Part shown: in pieces, positions 1 to 7,436 of the stretch
Position numbering within the stretch: the stretch's first letter is position 1
Layout of the letters: every line of letters begins with the position of its first letter
Assembly: GCA_900541895.1 (NCBI GenBank)
Contig: UWSI01000034.1
Location: 1 to 17,629, forward strand
Source: an uncultured Actinomyces sp.
Lineage (GTDB): Bacteria > Actinomycetota > Actinomycetes > Actinomycetales > Actinomycetaceae
Reading direction: 5' to 3'
DNA: 17,629 nucleotides
Translations under genes and position numbers: made by a program
The notes under the pieces: model-generated
The model's database searches: none
What the model was told of the DNA's origin: nothing
What the model saw: only the letters and a program-made list of their open reading frames with translations

Positions 1-56
1 AATATTTGGGGGGGCTGGGCCGTTGTTGCCACAGCCGCCCGACCCGCAACGTCTAA

Positions 57-94
57 CCGGATATTTGGATCGCTGAAGCTAGCCAAATATCCGG
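57..94. repeat. Perfect 12-bp inverted repeat upstream of the peptide transporter
   Basis: CCGGATATTTGG (57-68) and CCAAATATCCGG (83-94) are exact reverse complements separated by 14 bases. A further copy of ATATTTGG lies at 2-9, at the very start of the window. It could be the terminator stem of a transcript entering from the left, but no T-run follows. It could equally be a binding site for a dimeric regulator. No coding region is visible in 1-462, so its owner cannot be decided here. Confidence 0.6.
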
Positions 95-292
95 CGTCAG
101 TCCTCGAGGCGGCGAGTCCTGCACTATTTAGATTAGTCTGTTTCGCTTCGTATCGGCAGTGCTTAGTTCGTACCTTTAGCTTAAATTTCGCGTCTTTTGA
201 GGGGCTGTTGACAAGGCAATAAGCCTGATCGGACCGGGTATGAATGGTTGACGAGGAAGCAAAATCTACCACGGTGTGATTTGTGGCATAGG

Positions 293-323
293 TTGACAAA
301 TTTGAGATCTTGTTAACAGATAT
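293..323 (+). promoter_or_regulatory. Candidate promoter of the peptide-binding protein gene
   Basis: A consensus -35 box TTGACA (293-298) is followed after 19 bases by AGATAT (318-323) as the best available -10. Between them lies the palindrome TGTTAACA (311-318), which would place a repressor over the promoter. Other TTGAC-like hexamers at 208-213 and 248-253 have poorer -10 partners. The transcript would have a leader of about 130 bases. The spacing is longer than ideal, so the exact start is uncertain. Confidence 0.4.
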
Positions 324-355
324 CTCTTTACCAAATCTTTGTAATCGTAACCGAA

Positions 356-370
356 ATGTAATGTTTACAT
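356..370. promoter_or_regulatory. Operator-like 6-3-6 inverted repeat, oppA-type leader
   Basis: ATGTAA (356-361), spacer TGT, TTACAT (365-370) form a perfect inverted repeat with six-base arms and a three-base spacer. It sits downstream of the candidate promoter and about 90 bases before the start codon, a position suited to repression. The repeat between the lacI-type gene and the GH2 gene (7437-7451) has the same 6-3-6 layout but different arm sequence. Binding is inferred from shape and position only. Confidence 0.4.
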
Positions 371-450
371 CATGGACATGTGAAGGTTTCGGGAAAAAAG
401 TGGGCTATGCTTCCGAGACATCAGCACATATGACTGAACAGAATTCCTAC

Positions 451-456
451 AGGAGG
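451..456 (+). promoter_or_regulatory. Ribosome binding site that fixes the start at 463
   Basis: A full AGGAGG ends six bases before the ATG at 463. The upstream in-frame TTG at 310 and ATGs at 361 and 430 have no comparable site, and they would put about 11 to 51 extra residues in front of a normal lipoprotein signal peptide. Confidence 0.85.
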
Positions 457-462
457 AATCTC

Positions 463-2061
463 ATGAATCTTAAGAGGTCGTGGCTGGCAGTGCCCGCCGT
501 TCTCGGTCTGGCACTGACCGCATGCTCTTCTGGCAGCACTGGTTCCAATGGTGGCTCTTCGGACGGCATTGTTACCGTTAATGGTTCTGAGCCTCAGAAC
601 CCGCTGATCCCGGCTAACACCAATGAGACCGGTGGTGGCCGTATCGTCTCCAGCGTCTTCTCGTCCCCCGCTTACTACGCGGCCGACGGTTCAACTCAGC
701 TGGACGCTGCGGAGTCCATCACCCCCAACGCCGACAACACCGAGTGGACCATCAAGCTGCGTCGAGATGGCAAGTTCTCCGACGGCACTCCGGTTCTGGC
801 AAAGAACTTCGTCGAGGCATGGAAGATGGCCACGAAGGAGAACCTGGGTTCCGCAAGCTTCTTCGCTGATGTTATTGGCACCGATGATGACGGCGCTGGC
901 GACATGGAAGGTGGCCTGCAGATCATTGACGACTACACCTTCGTCGTCAAGCTGAAGGGCCCTGAGTCGGACTACATGAAGCGCTTGGGCTACACCGCTT
1001 ACTCTCCGCTTCCCGACTCGACTCTGGCAGACCCCAAGAAGGGTGGCGAGCACCCCGTGGGTAACGGCCCCTACATGCCCAAGGGTGAGGATGCTTGGCA
1101 GCACTCCAAGCAGATTGATCTGGCCGTGAACCCCAACTACTCCGGTCCTCGTACCGCGAAGAATAACGGCCTTCGCATTGTCTTCTACCAGTCTCTCGAT
1201 GCTGCTTACGCTGACCTGAGCGCCGATAACCTCGATGTCCTCGATGGCGTGCCGTCCTCGGTCTTCTCCAGCTACCAGCAGGAACTGTCCGGACGTACTG
1301 CTAACCAGCCCGCAGCCGTCATCCAGTACATCACTATTCCTGAGCGCTTGGAGCACTTCTCCGGTGAAGAAGGCAAGCTGCGTCGCAAGGCCATCTCAAT
1401 GTCTATCGATCGTGACTCGATTGTCAAGACGGTCTTCTCTGGCACCCGTACCCCCGCCAAGGACTTCACTTCCCCCGCAATTGAGGGTTATAAGGAAGGC
1501 CTGAAGGGTTCTGAGGTTCTGACCTACAACCCCGAGAAGGCTAAGGAACTGTGGGCGCAGGCCAACGCGATCTCTCCGTGGAGCGGCAAGTTCCTCATCT
1601 CCTACAACTCTGATGGTGGCCACCAGCAGTGGGTTGACGCAACCTGCAACTCCATCAAGAACACCTTGGGTATCGAGGCGGAAGGCGATGCCTACGCAGA
1701 CTTCAAGTCGCTGCTTGGCGATATGAAGGCCGGCACCACCAAGGGCGCTTTCCGTCAGGGTTGGCAGGGTGACTACCCCTCGCTCTACAACTTCCTCTTC
1801 CCGACCTACTCGTCGAGCGCTTCCTCCAACTACTCCGGTTGGAAGAGCAGTCAGTTTGACAAGTACCTGAGCGACTCGCTGTCCGCTTCGCCTACCGAGG
1901 CACTTGACCTTCAGTACAAGGCCGAAGAACTGCTCTTCGAGGACATGCCGGTCATCCCGACCTGGTACGCCAACACCAACGGTGCATGGTCCACCAAGGT
2001 GAGCAACGTTCAGTTCACCTGGAACTCGAACGTGCAGTACTTCGCGATTACCAAGAACTGA
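463..2061 (+). CDS. Oligopeptide/dipeptide ABC transporter substrate-binding lipoprotein (SBP family 5)
   Basis: This 532-residue lipoprotein would capture peptides outside the membrane and deliver them to the permeases encoded downstream. The N-terminus has the basic start MNLKR, a hydrophobic stretch and the lipobox L18-T-A-C21, followed by a Ser/Gly-rich tether. The body matches the peptide-binding SBP_bac_5 family: a conserved block with DGTP (108-111) followed by FVEAW (116-120), and GNGPY (200-204) near the hinge. Length is normal for OppA/DppA. The ATG at 463 is chosen because it has a perfect AGGAGG and gives a signal peptide of normal length. It is the first gene of the peptide importer and is separated from the permease genes by a strong hairpin, which fits a binding protein made in excess. 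Peptide length and class of ligand cannot be told; some SBP family 5 members bind other solutes such as nickel or sugars. Confidence 0.93.
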   Translation: MNLKRSWLAVPAVLGLALTACSSGSTGSNGGSSDGIVTVNGSEPQNPLIPANTNETGGGRIVSSVFSSPAYYAADGSTQLDAAESITPNADNTEWTIKLRRDGKFSDGTPVLAKNFVEAWKMATKENLGSASFFADVIGTDDDGAGDMEGGLQIIDDYTFVVKLKGPESDYMKRLGYTAYSPLPDSTLADPKKGGEHPVGNGPYMPKGEDAWQHSKQIDLAVNPNYSGPRTAKNNGLRIVFYQSLDAAYADLSADNLDVLDGVPSSVFSSYQQELSGRTANQPAAVIQYITIPERLEHFSGEEGKLRRKAISMSIDRDSIVKTVFSGTRTPAKDFTSPAIEGYKEGLKGSEVLTYNPEKAKELWAQANAISPWSGKFLISYNSDGGHQQWVDATCNSIKNTLGIEAEGDAYADFKSLLGDMKAGTTKGAFRQGWQGDYPSLYNFLFPTYSSSASSNYSGWKSSQFDKYLSDSLSASPTEALDLQYKAEELLFEDMPVIPTWYANTNGAWSTKVSNVQFTWNSNVQYFAITKN

Positions 2062-2098
2062 AAATAGTTCTTCCCCGCTAAATACTTGAGCGGATGAG

Positions 2099-2134
2099 GT
2101 GTGGGGTGGAAGTCTGTGGACTTCCACCCCACAC
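2099..2134 (+). terminator. 16-bp perfect hairpin between binding protein and permease genes
   Basis: GTGTGGGGTGGAAGTC (2099-2114) pairs perfectly with GACTTCCACCCCACAC (2119-2134) around a TGTG loop. No T-run follows directly; the next bases are GCATTG. It starts 37 bases after the stop codon of the binding-protein gene. The likely role is partial termination or 3'-end protection, giving more binding-protein mRNA than permease mRNA. U-poor hairpins of this kind are used as terminators in actinobacteria. Confidence 0.75.
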
Positions 2135-2212
2135 GCATTGAATTTACCTCTTTTGAAATATTCTCAAAGGGTCATTTCGCAGCGCCTTCTCTGCGTAATT
2201 AAAGACACACGA

Positions 2213-2243
2213 TTGACCATTTACCACTTCTTTGCATTACTAT
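2213..2243 (+). promoter_or_regulatory. Candidate internal promoter for the permease/ATPase genes
   Basis: The 335-base gap 2062-2396 has no supported gene. After the hairpin it becomes AT-rich and holds TTGACC (2213-2218) with TACTAT (2238-2243) 19 bases later, a reasonable sigma-70-type pair. Transcription from here would give a leader of about 145 bases carrying the palindrome TGTAGCTACA (2300-2309) and the hairpin at 2352-2374. A second weaker pair is TTGAAT (2138-2143) with TATTCT (2159-2164). Confidence 0.35.
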
Positions 2244-2351
2244 GAGCGATAGTGCGCGTGCGTTTGTGTGTATCTCTTGCGGTATCTCACTGATCCGTTT
2301 GTAGCTACAGGCGTATGTGAAAACCCCGTTCATGATGATGAACCCCGATAC

Positions 2352-2374
2352 GTTTACGGAAATTCTTCGTAAAC
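2352..2374. repeat. Inverted repeat just before the permease B ribosome binding site
   Basis: GTTTACG (2352-2358) and CGTAAAC (2368-2374) are exact complements around nine bases. The repeat ends nine bases before AAAGGA (2384-2389), the ribosome binding site of the gene starting at 2397. It could be an operator, since its GTTTAC core also occurs in the repeat at 356-370, or an RNA stem influencing translation. Confidence 0.4.
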
Positions 2375-2396
2375 ACATGTAATAAAGGACCTGTCC

Positions 2397-3320
2397 ATGC
2401 TGCGATACATCGGACGACGTCTCCTGCAGACCATCCCGGTCTTCTTTGGAGCAACGTTCCTGATCTTTGCGATGGTCCACCTGATGCCAGGTGATCCCGT
2501 CGCGGCCCTCGGAGGCGATAAGGGCTTAACCGAGGCTGCGGCAGCTCGAATCCGCGAAGAGTACAACCTTGATAAGCCTTTCTGGCTGCAGTACCTGCTC
2601 TACCTCAAGGGCATCTTCACCCTTGACTTTGGGAAGACCTTCTCCCAGCAACCGGTAACGACGGTGCTGGCAACCGCATTCCCGATCACCATCCGACTTG
2701 CCATCTACGCCCTGTTGATCGAGGCAATCCTCGGTATCCTCTTCGGTGTTATTGCAGGTGTGCGTCGCGGAGGTATCTTCGACTCAACGGTCCTAGTCCT
2801 CTCTCTGGTTGTTATTTCTGTGCCGACCTTCGTTATCGGCTTCCTCATGCAGTTCTTCCTTGGCATCAAATGGGGATTGCTTCCTGCTACGGCAAGTACG
2901 GTTTCCTTTAAATCCTTGACGATGCCTGCGATTGTGCTAGGCGCGACCTCCCTTGCATACGTCATCCGACTCACGCGCCAATCGGTATCCGAAAACGTCT
3001 CTGCCGATTACGTGCGTACCGCACGCGCTAAGGGCCTGAAAGAGGGCACCGTAATGACGCGCCACATTCTGCGTAACTCACTGATCCCCGTCGCGACCTT
3101 CCTCGGTGGCGACTTGGGTGGCCTCATGGGTGGCGCGATCATTACCGAAGGTATCTTCAACATCAACGGCGTTGGCGGTACCTTGTGGCAGGCGATCGTT
3201 CACGGTGAGGCAGCTACCGTTGTTTCCTTCACGACAGTTTTGGTCATGGTTTACATCTCAGCAAACCTCCTTGTTGACCTGCTGTACGCCGTTCTTGATC
3301 CGAGGATTCGCTATGAGTGA
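2397..3320 (+). CDS. Peptide ABC transporter permease, OppB/DppB type
   Basis: This 307-residue inner-membrane permease is one half of the peptide channel. It starts with the typical MLRYIGRRLLQTIPVFF segment leading into transmembrane helix 1. The extracytoplasmic part has the conserved PGDP (31-34), LDKPFWLQYL (58-67) and LDFGKT (76-81). The cytoplasmic EAA-type loop that docks on the ATPase begins DYVRTARAKG (204-213) and is followed by HILRNSLIPV (223-232). Length and layout are normal for OppB. The ATG has AAAGGA seven bases upstream. Its end overlaps the next gene by eight bases (start 3313, stop 3318-3320), so the two permeases are probably translated together. Opp and Dpp versions cannot be told apart from sequence alone. 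Confidence 0.95.
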   Translation: MLRYIGRRLLQTIPVFFGATFLIFAMVHLMPGDPVAALGGDKGLTEAAAARIREEYNLDKPFWLQYLLYLKGIFTLDFGKTFSQQPVTTVLATAFPITIRLAIYALLIEAILGILFGVIAGVRRGGIFDSTVLVLSLVVISVPTFVIGFLMQFFLGIKWGLLPATASTVSFKSLTMPAIVLGATSLAYVIRLTRQSVSENVSADYVRTARAKGLKEGTVMTRHILRNSLIPVATFLGGDLGGLMGGAIITEGIFNINGVGGTLWQAIVHGEAATVVSFTTVLVMVYISANLLVDLLYAVLDPRIRYE

Positions 3321-4281
3321 TTTCATTCCTTCGCAAGCTATTTCGCGTACTCGTGCCGGACAGGATCACTACGTCTCGGATATCGATGAGACCGGTTTGG
3401 GTGCAGTTGACGCCGTCGCCGATGAATCCGCACCCGCCTCAATGTGGGGGGAAACGTGGAAGAATCTGCGCAAGCGTCCCCTGTTCTGGATTGCTGCGGT
3501 CATTATCTTCGTTGCCCTCATGGTTGCTGTCTTCCCGCAGCTCTTCACGAGCACCAATCCTCGCTTCTGCGAGCTCTCGCACTCTTTGGGCAAGCCCGAG
3601 GCCGGACACCCCTTCGGCTACACCTTCCAAGGCTGCGATATTTACGCCCGCGTCATCTACGGCGCACGCGCCTCGGTTTCCGTCGGTGTCCTGACGACGA
3701 TCTGCGTCGTCTTGATCGGTGCAACTCTTGGCTCCATCGCCGGCTTCCTCGGCGGCTGGATCGACGCCGTGATCTCACGTGTCACCGACATCTTCTTTGC
3801 AGTTCCCCTGCTGCTCGCAGCCATTGTCTTCATGCAGATGTTCAAGCAGTACCGCAACATCTGGATGGTTATCTTGGTCTTGTCGTTGTTCGGCTGGACT
3901 CAGATCGCACGTATTACACGCGGCTCGGTCATGAGCGCCAAGAACGAAGAATTTGTGACGGCCGCAAAGGCAACCGGTGCATCGCGTTGGCGCATCCTGC
4001 TCTCTCACATCATCCCGAACTCCATGGCACCGATTATCGTCTACGCGACGGTTGCTCTGGGCTCCTTCATCGTCGCCGAGGCCTCGCTGTCCTTCATGGG
4101 CATCGGTCTTCCCACGACGGATGTGTCTTGGGGTGCTGACATCTCGCAGGCGAGGTTTAACCTGAGGGAGGCACCGATGGTTCTCTTCTACCCCGCTATG
4201 GCACTGGCCTTGACCGTGCTCAGCTTCATCACGATGGGTGACGCCGTTCGCGAAGCCCTTGACCCGAAGGCGAAGAAGTGA
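3313..4281 (+). CDS. Peptide ABC transporter permease, OppC/DppC type
   Basis: This 322-residue permease is the partner of the upstream OppB-like protein. About 50 mostly polar residues precede helix 1 (about 58-76). The EAA-type loop is EEFVTAAKATGASRWRILL (212-230), followed by HIIPN (232-236). The C-terminus has the family's DALREALDP-like ending (VREALDP, 312-318). The ATG at 3313 lies inside the end of the upstream gene; an in-frame upstream extension to 3106 would lie wholly inside that gene and reads as an unnatural sequence. In the first extracytoplasmic loop, where many OppC proteins carry GTDxxGRD, this one reads HPFGYTFQGCD and has two cysteines, C86 and C108, that could form a disulfide. 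The last four bases overlap the next gene's start (GTGA). Confidence 0.94.
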   Translation: MSDFIPSQAISRTRAGQDHYVSDIDETGLGAVDAVADESAPASMWGETWKNLRKRPLFWIAAVIIFVALMVAVFPQLFTSTNPRFCELSHSLGKPEAGHPFGYTFQGCDIYARVIYGARASVSVGVLTTICVVLIGATLGSIAGFLGGWIDAVISRVTDIFFAVPLLLAAIVFMQMFKQYRNIWMVILVLSLFGWTQIARITRGSVMSAKNEEFVTAAKATGASRWRILLSHIIPNSMAPIIVYATVALGSFIVAEASLSFMGIGLPTTDVSWGADISQARFNLREAPMVLFYPAMALALTVLSFITMGDAVREALDPKAKK

Positions 4282-6122
4282 ACGAAGAACAATTCGAAGA
4301 GACTGTCACCGAGGTCATCCTCGAAGGTGCTGAGAAGGCCGAAATCCACCCGGACGACGCCAATCCTTTGCTCAAGATCACCGACCTGGAGGTCACCTTC
4401 ACGACCTCGACCGGTGTCGTTCCCGCCGTTCGCGGAGCTAACCTGACCATTTACCCCGGTCAGACCGTTGCAATCGTGGGCGAGTCCGGTTCGGGTAAGT
4501 CGACCACCGCCGCTGCCGTCATTGGCCTGCTTCCGGGCACCGGTAAGGTGACCGGCGGCTCCATTGAATTCGACGGTAAGGAGCTCACCACGATGAGCTC
4601 CAAGGAATGGATCGAACTGCGTGGATCCGGAATTGGCTTGGTTCCCCAGGATCCGATGAGTAACCTGAACCCCGTTCTTCGCATCGGTACGCAGGTGAAG
4701 GAAGCTCTGCTGGCGAACAATATTGTTCCCCGCTCTGAGGCAGGGGAGCGAGTAACCGAGCTCCTCGAGCAGGCAGGCCTTCCCGACGGAGAGCGCCGCG
4801 CAAAGCAGTACCCGCACGAGTTCTCGGGCGGTATGCGTCAGCGCGTGTTGATCGCTATCGGTCTTGCTTCTCGTCCCAAGCTGCTCATTGCTGATGAGCC
4901 CACCTCGGCACTGGACGTGACCGTTCAGCGTCGCATTCTCGATCACCTCGAGACGCTGACTAAGGAAATGGGCACCGCAGTGCTCTTCATTACTCACGAC
5001 TTGGGTCTGGCCGCTGAGCGCGCCGAACAGCTGGTCGTTATGCACCGTGGTCGCATCGTGGAGTCTGGTCCGGCACTCGAGATCCTCCAGCACCCGCAGC
5101 ACCCTTACACGAAGCGTCTGGTATCTGCGGCCCCCTCACTGGCCTCAGCACGTATCGAGTCCGCTCACGCGCGCGGCATCACGCACACGGAAGAAGAACT
5201 TACTGGCTCTGCCAAGAATGCCTCTTCCGAGGAAATGATTCGCGTTGAGCACCTCACCAAGGAATTCCACATCCGCGGTGCGAAGGGCGAGGCCTCGAAG
5301 CTTCTCGCGGTCGACGATGTCTCCTTCACGCTGCGCCGTGGAAAGACCCTTGCGGTCGTGGGTGAATCCGGTTCCGGTAAGTCAACTGCCGCGAACATGA
5401 TCCTCCACCTGCTGGAGCCGACCTCGGGCAAGATCTTTTTCGATGGCGAGGACACTTCGGAGTACAGCGAGGCACAGCTCTTCGCCCTGCGTCGCCGCTT
5501 GCAGGCCGTGTTCCAGAACCCCTACGGTTCGCTTGACCCGATGTATTCGATTTACCGAATCATCGAAGAGCCGTTGCGCATTCACAGCTACGGCACGAAG
5601 GCCTACGCTCAGCAGGAAGTGGAGCGCGCTAAGGCCGCGGGTCGCGAACCCGAGCCGTGGGCAGTTGCCGCTCTTGAAGGACACTCCGAGTCCGATAAGA
5701 AACTGCGCGAAGAGCGCGTCGCCGAGCTGCTTGACTTGGTTGCCCTGCCGCGTAGCGCCATGCGTCGTTACCCGAATGAGCTCTCCGGTGGTCAGCGTCA
5801 GCGCGTCGCGGTTGCGCGTGCTCTTGCGCTCAACCCCGAGGTGATCGTCCTTGACGAGGCCGTTTCCGCACTGGACGTGCTGGTTCAGAACCAGATTCTG
5901 CACCTGCTTAACGACCTGCAAGCTGAGCTTGGACTGTCCTACCTGTTCATTACTCACGACCTGGCCGTTGTCCGCCAGATCGCAGACGATGTTGTGGTTA
6001 TGGAAAAGGGACGTCTGGTCGAGGCAAATACGACCGATGCACTCTTTGATCACCCAGTTCAGGATTACACTCGCGAGCTGATCGAGGCCGTCCCCGGACG
6101 CAAGATTCAGCTCAACCTCTGA
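4278..6122 (+). CDS. Fused two-domain peptide ABC transporter ATPase, OppD-OppF type
   Basis: This 614-residue cytoplasmic protein carries both nucleotide-binding domains that power peptide import. Domain 1 (about 31-290) has Walker A GESGSGKST (68-76), Q-loop VPQDP (122-126), signature FSGGMRQRV (182-190), Walker B LLIADEP (202-208) and switch His240. Domain 2 (about 320-610) has GESGSGKST (362-370), Q-loop FQNP (412-415), signature LSGGQRQRV (502-510), Walker B VIVLDEA (522-528) and His560. The catalytic Glu is present in both domains, so both look competent. Each domain is followed by the HPxxxYT motif of Opp ATPases (HPQHPYT 272-278; HPVQDYT 592-598). Domain 2 carries an insertion of about 40 charged residues (about 436-478) before its signature. 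The start is GTG in the overlap GTGA with the permease gene; no strong ribosome site is needed if translation is coupled. It is the last gene of the unit. Confidence 0.95.
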   Translation: MNEEQFEETVTEVILEGAEKAEIHPDDANPLLKITDLEVTFTTSTGVVPAVRGANLTIYPGQTVAIVGESGSGKSTTAAAVIGLLPGTGKVTGGSIEFDGKELTTMSSKEWIELRGSGIGLVPQDPMSNLNPVLRIGTQVKEALLANNIVPRSEAGERVTELLEQAGLPDGERRAKQYPHEFSGGMRQRVLIAIGLASRPKLLIADEPTSALDVTVQRRILDHLETLTKEMGTAVLFITHDLGLAAERAEQLVVMHRGRIVESGPALEILQHPQHPYTKRLVSAAPSLASARIESAHARGITHTEEELTGSAKNASSEEMIRVEHLTKEFHIRGAKGEASKLLAVDDVSFTLRRGKTLAVVGESGSGKSTAANMILHLLEPTSGKIFFDGEDTSEYSEAQLFALRRRLQAVFQNPYGSLDPMYSIYRIIEEPLRIHSYGTKAYAQQEVERAKAAGREPEPWAVAALEGHSESDKKLREERVAELLDLVALPRSAMRRYPNELSGGQRQRVAVARALALNPEVIVLDEAVSALDVLVQNQILHLLNDLQAELGLSYLFITHDLAVVRQIADDVVVMEKGRLVEANTTDALFDHPVQDYTRELIEAVPGRKIQLNL

Positions 6123-6140
6123 GAGTTTTCTCCAGCTTTT

Positions 6141-6172
6141 CGTGTGGGCAGGCCTTCGGGTCTGCCCACACG
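6141..6172 (+). terminator. Hairpin terminator of the peptide-transporter unit
   Basis: CGTGTGGGCAGGCC (6141-6154) and GGTCTGCCCACACG (6159-6172) form a 14-bp stem with one G-U pair and a TTCG tetraloop. It begins 19 bases after the ATPase stop codon. No T-run follows on either strand, so it would be a U-poor terminator. Because the lacI-type gene converges on it from the right, it may serve both directions. Confidence 0.75.
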
Positions 6173-6224
6173 TGTATCTGGGCGTAGTGTATGTGTGCGC
6201 GTCGGCTGCTCACCCTCCGCCCTA

Positions 6225-6296
6225 TTCCTGCTTTAGCTCGCTCATTCCTGTCCTATTGCTGTTCTGAGGCCGTAGGTGTGCGAGCTAAAACAGGAA
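6225..6296. repeat. Long imperfect inverted repeat between the convergent genes
   Basis: TTCCTGCTTTAGCTCGC (6225-6241) pairs with GCGAGCTAAAACAGGAA (6280-6296): 16 of 17 positions match, with one C-A mismatch, around a 38-base loop. The loop repeats CATTCCTG and CCTATT-like words from the left arm. It lies just beyond the 3' end of the lacI-type gene and may act in its termination. No T-run is present. Confidence 0.5.
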
Positions 6297-6302
6297 CGAA
6301 GG

Positions 6303-6326
6303 AGCTTAAGCGCTTAAGAGCTTATG
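6303..6326. repeat. Palindrome and three tandem 8-mers at the 3' end of the lacI-type gene
   Basis: CTTAAGCGCTTAAG (6305-6318) is a perfect 14-base palindrome with a central GCGC. Read as direct repeats, the same stretch is AGCTTAAG, CGCTTAAG, AGCTTATG back to back (6303-6326). The last unit overlaps the stop codon of the - strand gene (6322-6324). The central CG symmetry resembles LacI-family operators, but the position is downstream of the genes. Confidence 0.5.
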
Positions 6327-7422
6327 CCCGAAGGGTCGACCGGCGGATTGTTAGTGTGTGTGAGACCGTTACGTCTGCCACTGATTGTGGGAGATCGACT
6401 GACGAGGCCTTGCTTTCCTCATTGCACTGCTCTTCACTTGATGTGGGGGCCTGTTTGCCACCTGCGCCCCCGCGTCCCTCAATAAGCGCAATCAGCCCGG
6501 CCACGGCCTCGTGCGCGATTGCGTGAGTATCCGGGGAAATAGTTGTGAGTGCCGGGGTTGAGAAGCGCGAGAGGACGGTGTCGTCCCATGAAGAAACCAA
6601 CACGTCTTGGGGGACGCGCACCTGTGCGCGAGAAAGTGCGCGTAGAGCACCTGCCCCCAAAAGGTCATTCATCGTGAAAATGGCATCGGGAAGCGTATTC
6701 GATTCCAGCCACTGACCGAGAGCCGATTCAGCCCCCTCGGCGGTCCAAGGGGAGACTTCGACGCTGCGCCACGCCCATGAATCTAAGCCGAGCTCAGACA
6801 GAGCCTTCTCAATTCCACGCTGACGAAGAGCACCGGCGCTGGAGGTCGCGCGAGTATGTGTCGAGCCGAGGATGAGGAAACTGCGCGCGCCCTGCTGGTA
6901 GAGGTGGTGCACCATTTCCGAGGCCGCAGAGACGTTATCCATTGAAAAGTGCGGAATACCCGCATCCTGGATCCTCTCGCCGAGCAGTACCAGCGGTGCG
7001 TCCAACTCGAGCTGGTTGAGGCCTTCGCGGTCCAATTCGATGGGGGAGAGGATGAGTCCATCAATGAGGTTGGTGCGGAAGTCGCGTAGGACTGAAACTT
7101 CATGTTCGCGAGTGCCGGCGGTCTCGACAACCATGATCGAGTATCCGCTGCGCCGCGCCTCTTCTTGGATCAGGTGCGCAAGTTCCCCGAAGTAGGGCCA
7201 CGCAAGGTTGGGGATAGCGAGCGCCAAGGTGTGTGTCTGGCCTTGGCGAAGGCGCTGCGCTGCAATGTTTGGCCGATAACCCAGTTGACGGATTGCATCC
7301 TCAACTGCCTTCCGCGTAGCAGGGGAGATGTGCGGAAAATTATTTACTACGTTTGAAACCGTACGCTGTGAGACGCCGGCAAGTTGCGCAACATCGCGCA
7401 TGTTTGGCCGTGAAGATTTCAT
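6322..7422 (-). CDS. LacI-family transcriptional repressor
   Basis: This 366-residue DNA-binding regulator probably controls the divergent sugar-utilisation operon and itself. The helix-turn-helix is MRDVAQLAGVSQRTVSNVVN (8-27), and the minor-groove hinge helix lies around PNIAAQRLRQGQ (51-62). A periplasmic-binding-protein-like sensor domain follows, with the usual DGLILSP strand, MDNVSAAS and a late FTMNDLLGAGALRAL segment. Of the three ATGs near the 5' end (7434, 7422, 7401), 7422 is chosen because GGAG (7429-7432 on the complement) lies six bases before it; the ATG at 7434 would add only four residues. Near the C-terminus a Ser/Glu-rich linker of about 35 residues (317-351) precedes the final VSHTLTIRRST strand and is longer than in typical relatives. 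The effector is unknown; neighbours suggest a glycan or sugar product. Confidence 0.93.
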   Translation of the reverse strand: MKSSRPNMRDVAQLAGVSQRTVSNVVNNFPHISPATRKAVEDAIRQLGYRPNIAAQRLRQGQTHTLALAIPNLAWPYFGELAHLIQEEARRSGYSIMVVETAGTREHEVSVLRDFRTNLIDGLILSPIELDREGLNQLELDAPLVLLGERIQDAGIPHFSMDNVSAASEMVHHLYQQGARSFLILGSTHTRATSSAGALRQRGIEKALSELGLDSWAWRSVEVSPWTAEGAESALGQWLESNTLPDAIFTMNDLLGAGALRALSRAQVRVPQDVLVSSWDDTVLSRFSTPALTTISPDTHAIAHEAVAGLIALIEGRGGAGGKQAPTSSEEQCNEESKASSVDLPQSVADVTVSHTLTIRRSTLRA

Positions 7423-7428
7423 GTGCGT

Positions 7429-7432
7429 CTCC
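7429..7432 (-). promoter_or_regulatory. Ribosome binding site supporting the lacI-type start at 7422
   Basis: On the - strand GGAG lies six bases before the ATG at 7422. The same site overlaps the alternative ATG at 7434 (ATGGAG), which has no good site of its own. Confidence 0.6.
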
Positions 7433-7436
7433 ATAA

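Noticed and set aside
310..462. Longer N-terminus for the peptide-binding protein starting at TTG 310
   Set aside because: The AGGAGG before ATG 463 and the lipoprotein signal directly after it decide for the shorter form; 310 lies within the likely promoter.
1396..2127. Open frame on the - strand opposite the peptide-binding protein gene
   Set aside because: It runs through the terminator hairpin and opposes a well-supported lipoprotein gene; composition is that of a shadow frame.
3106..3312. Longer N-terminus for the OppC-type permease
   Set aside because: The extension lies wholly within the OppB-type gene in another frame and reads as unnatural sequence; ATG 3313 gives a normal protein.
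4188..5102. Long open frame on the - strand (304 residues) opposite the ATPase gene
   Set aside because: It is antisense to clear ABC ATPase motifs, shows no known domain, and such frames arise from the strong third-position GC bias.
6225..6296. Inverted repeat considered as an insertion-sequence end or attachment site
   Set aside because: No transposase or integrase gene, no target duplication, and it lies between two intact convergent genes.
6191..6526. Small + strand frame overlapping the 3' end of the lacI-type gene
   Set aside because: It covers two repeat structures and the antisense of the repressor, lacks a ribosome site and has no recognisable sequence.
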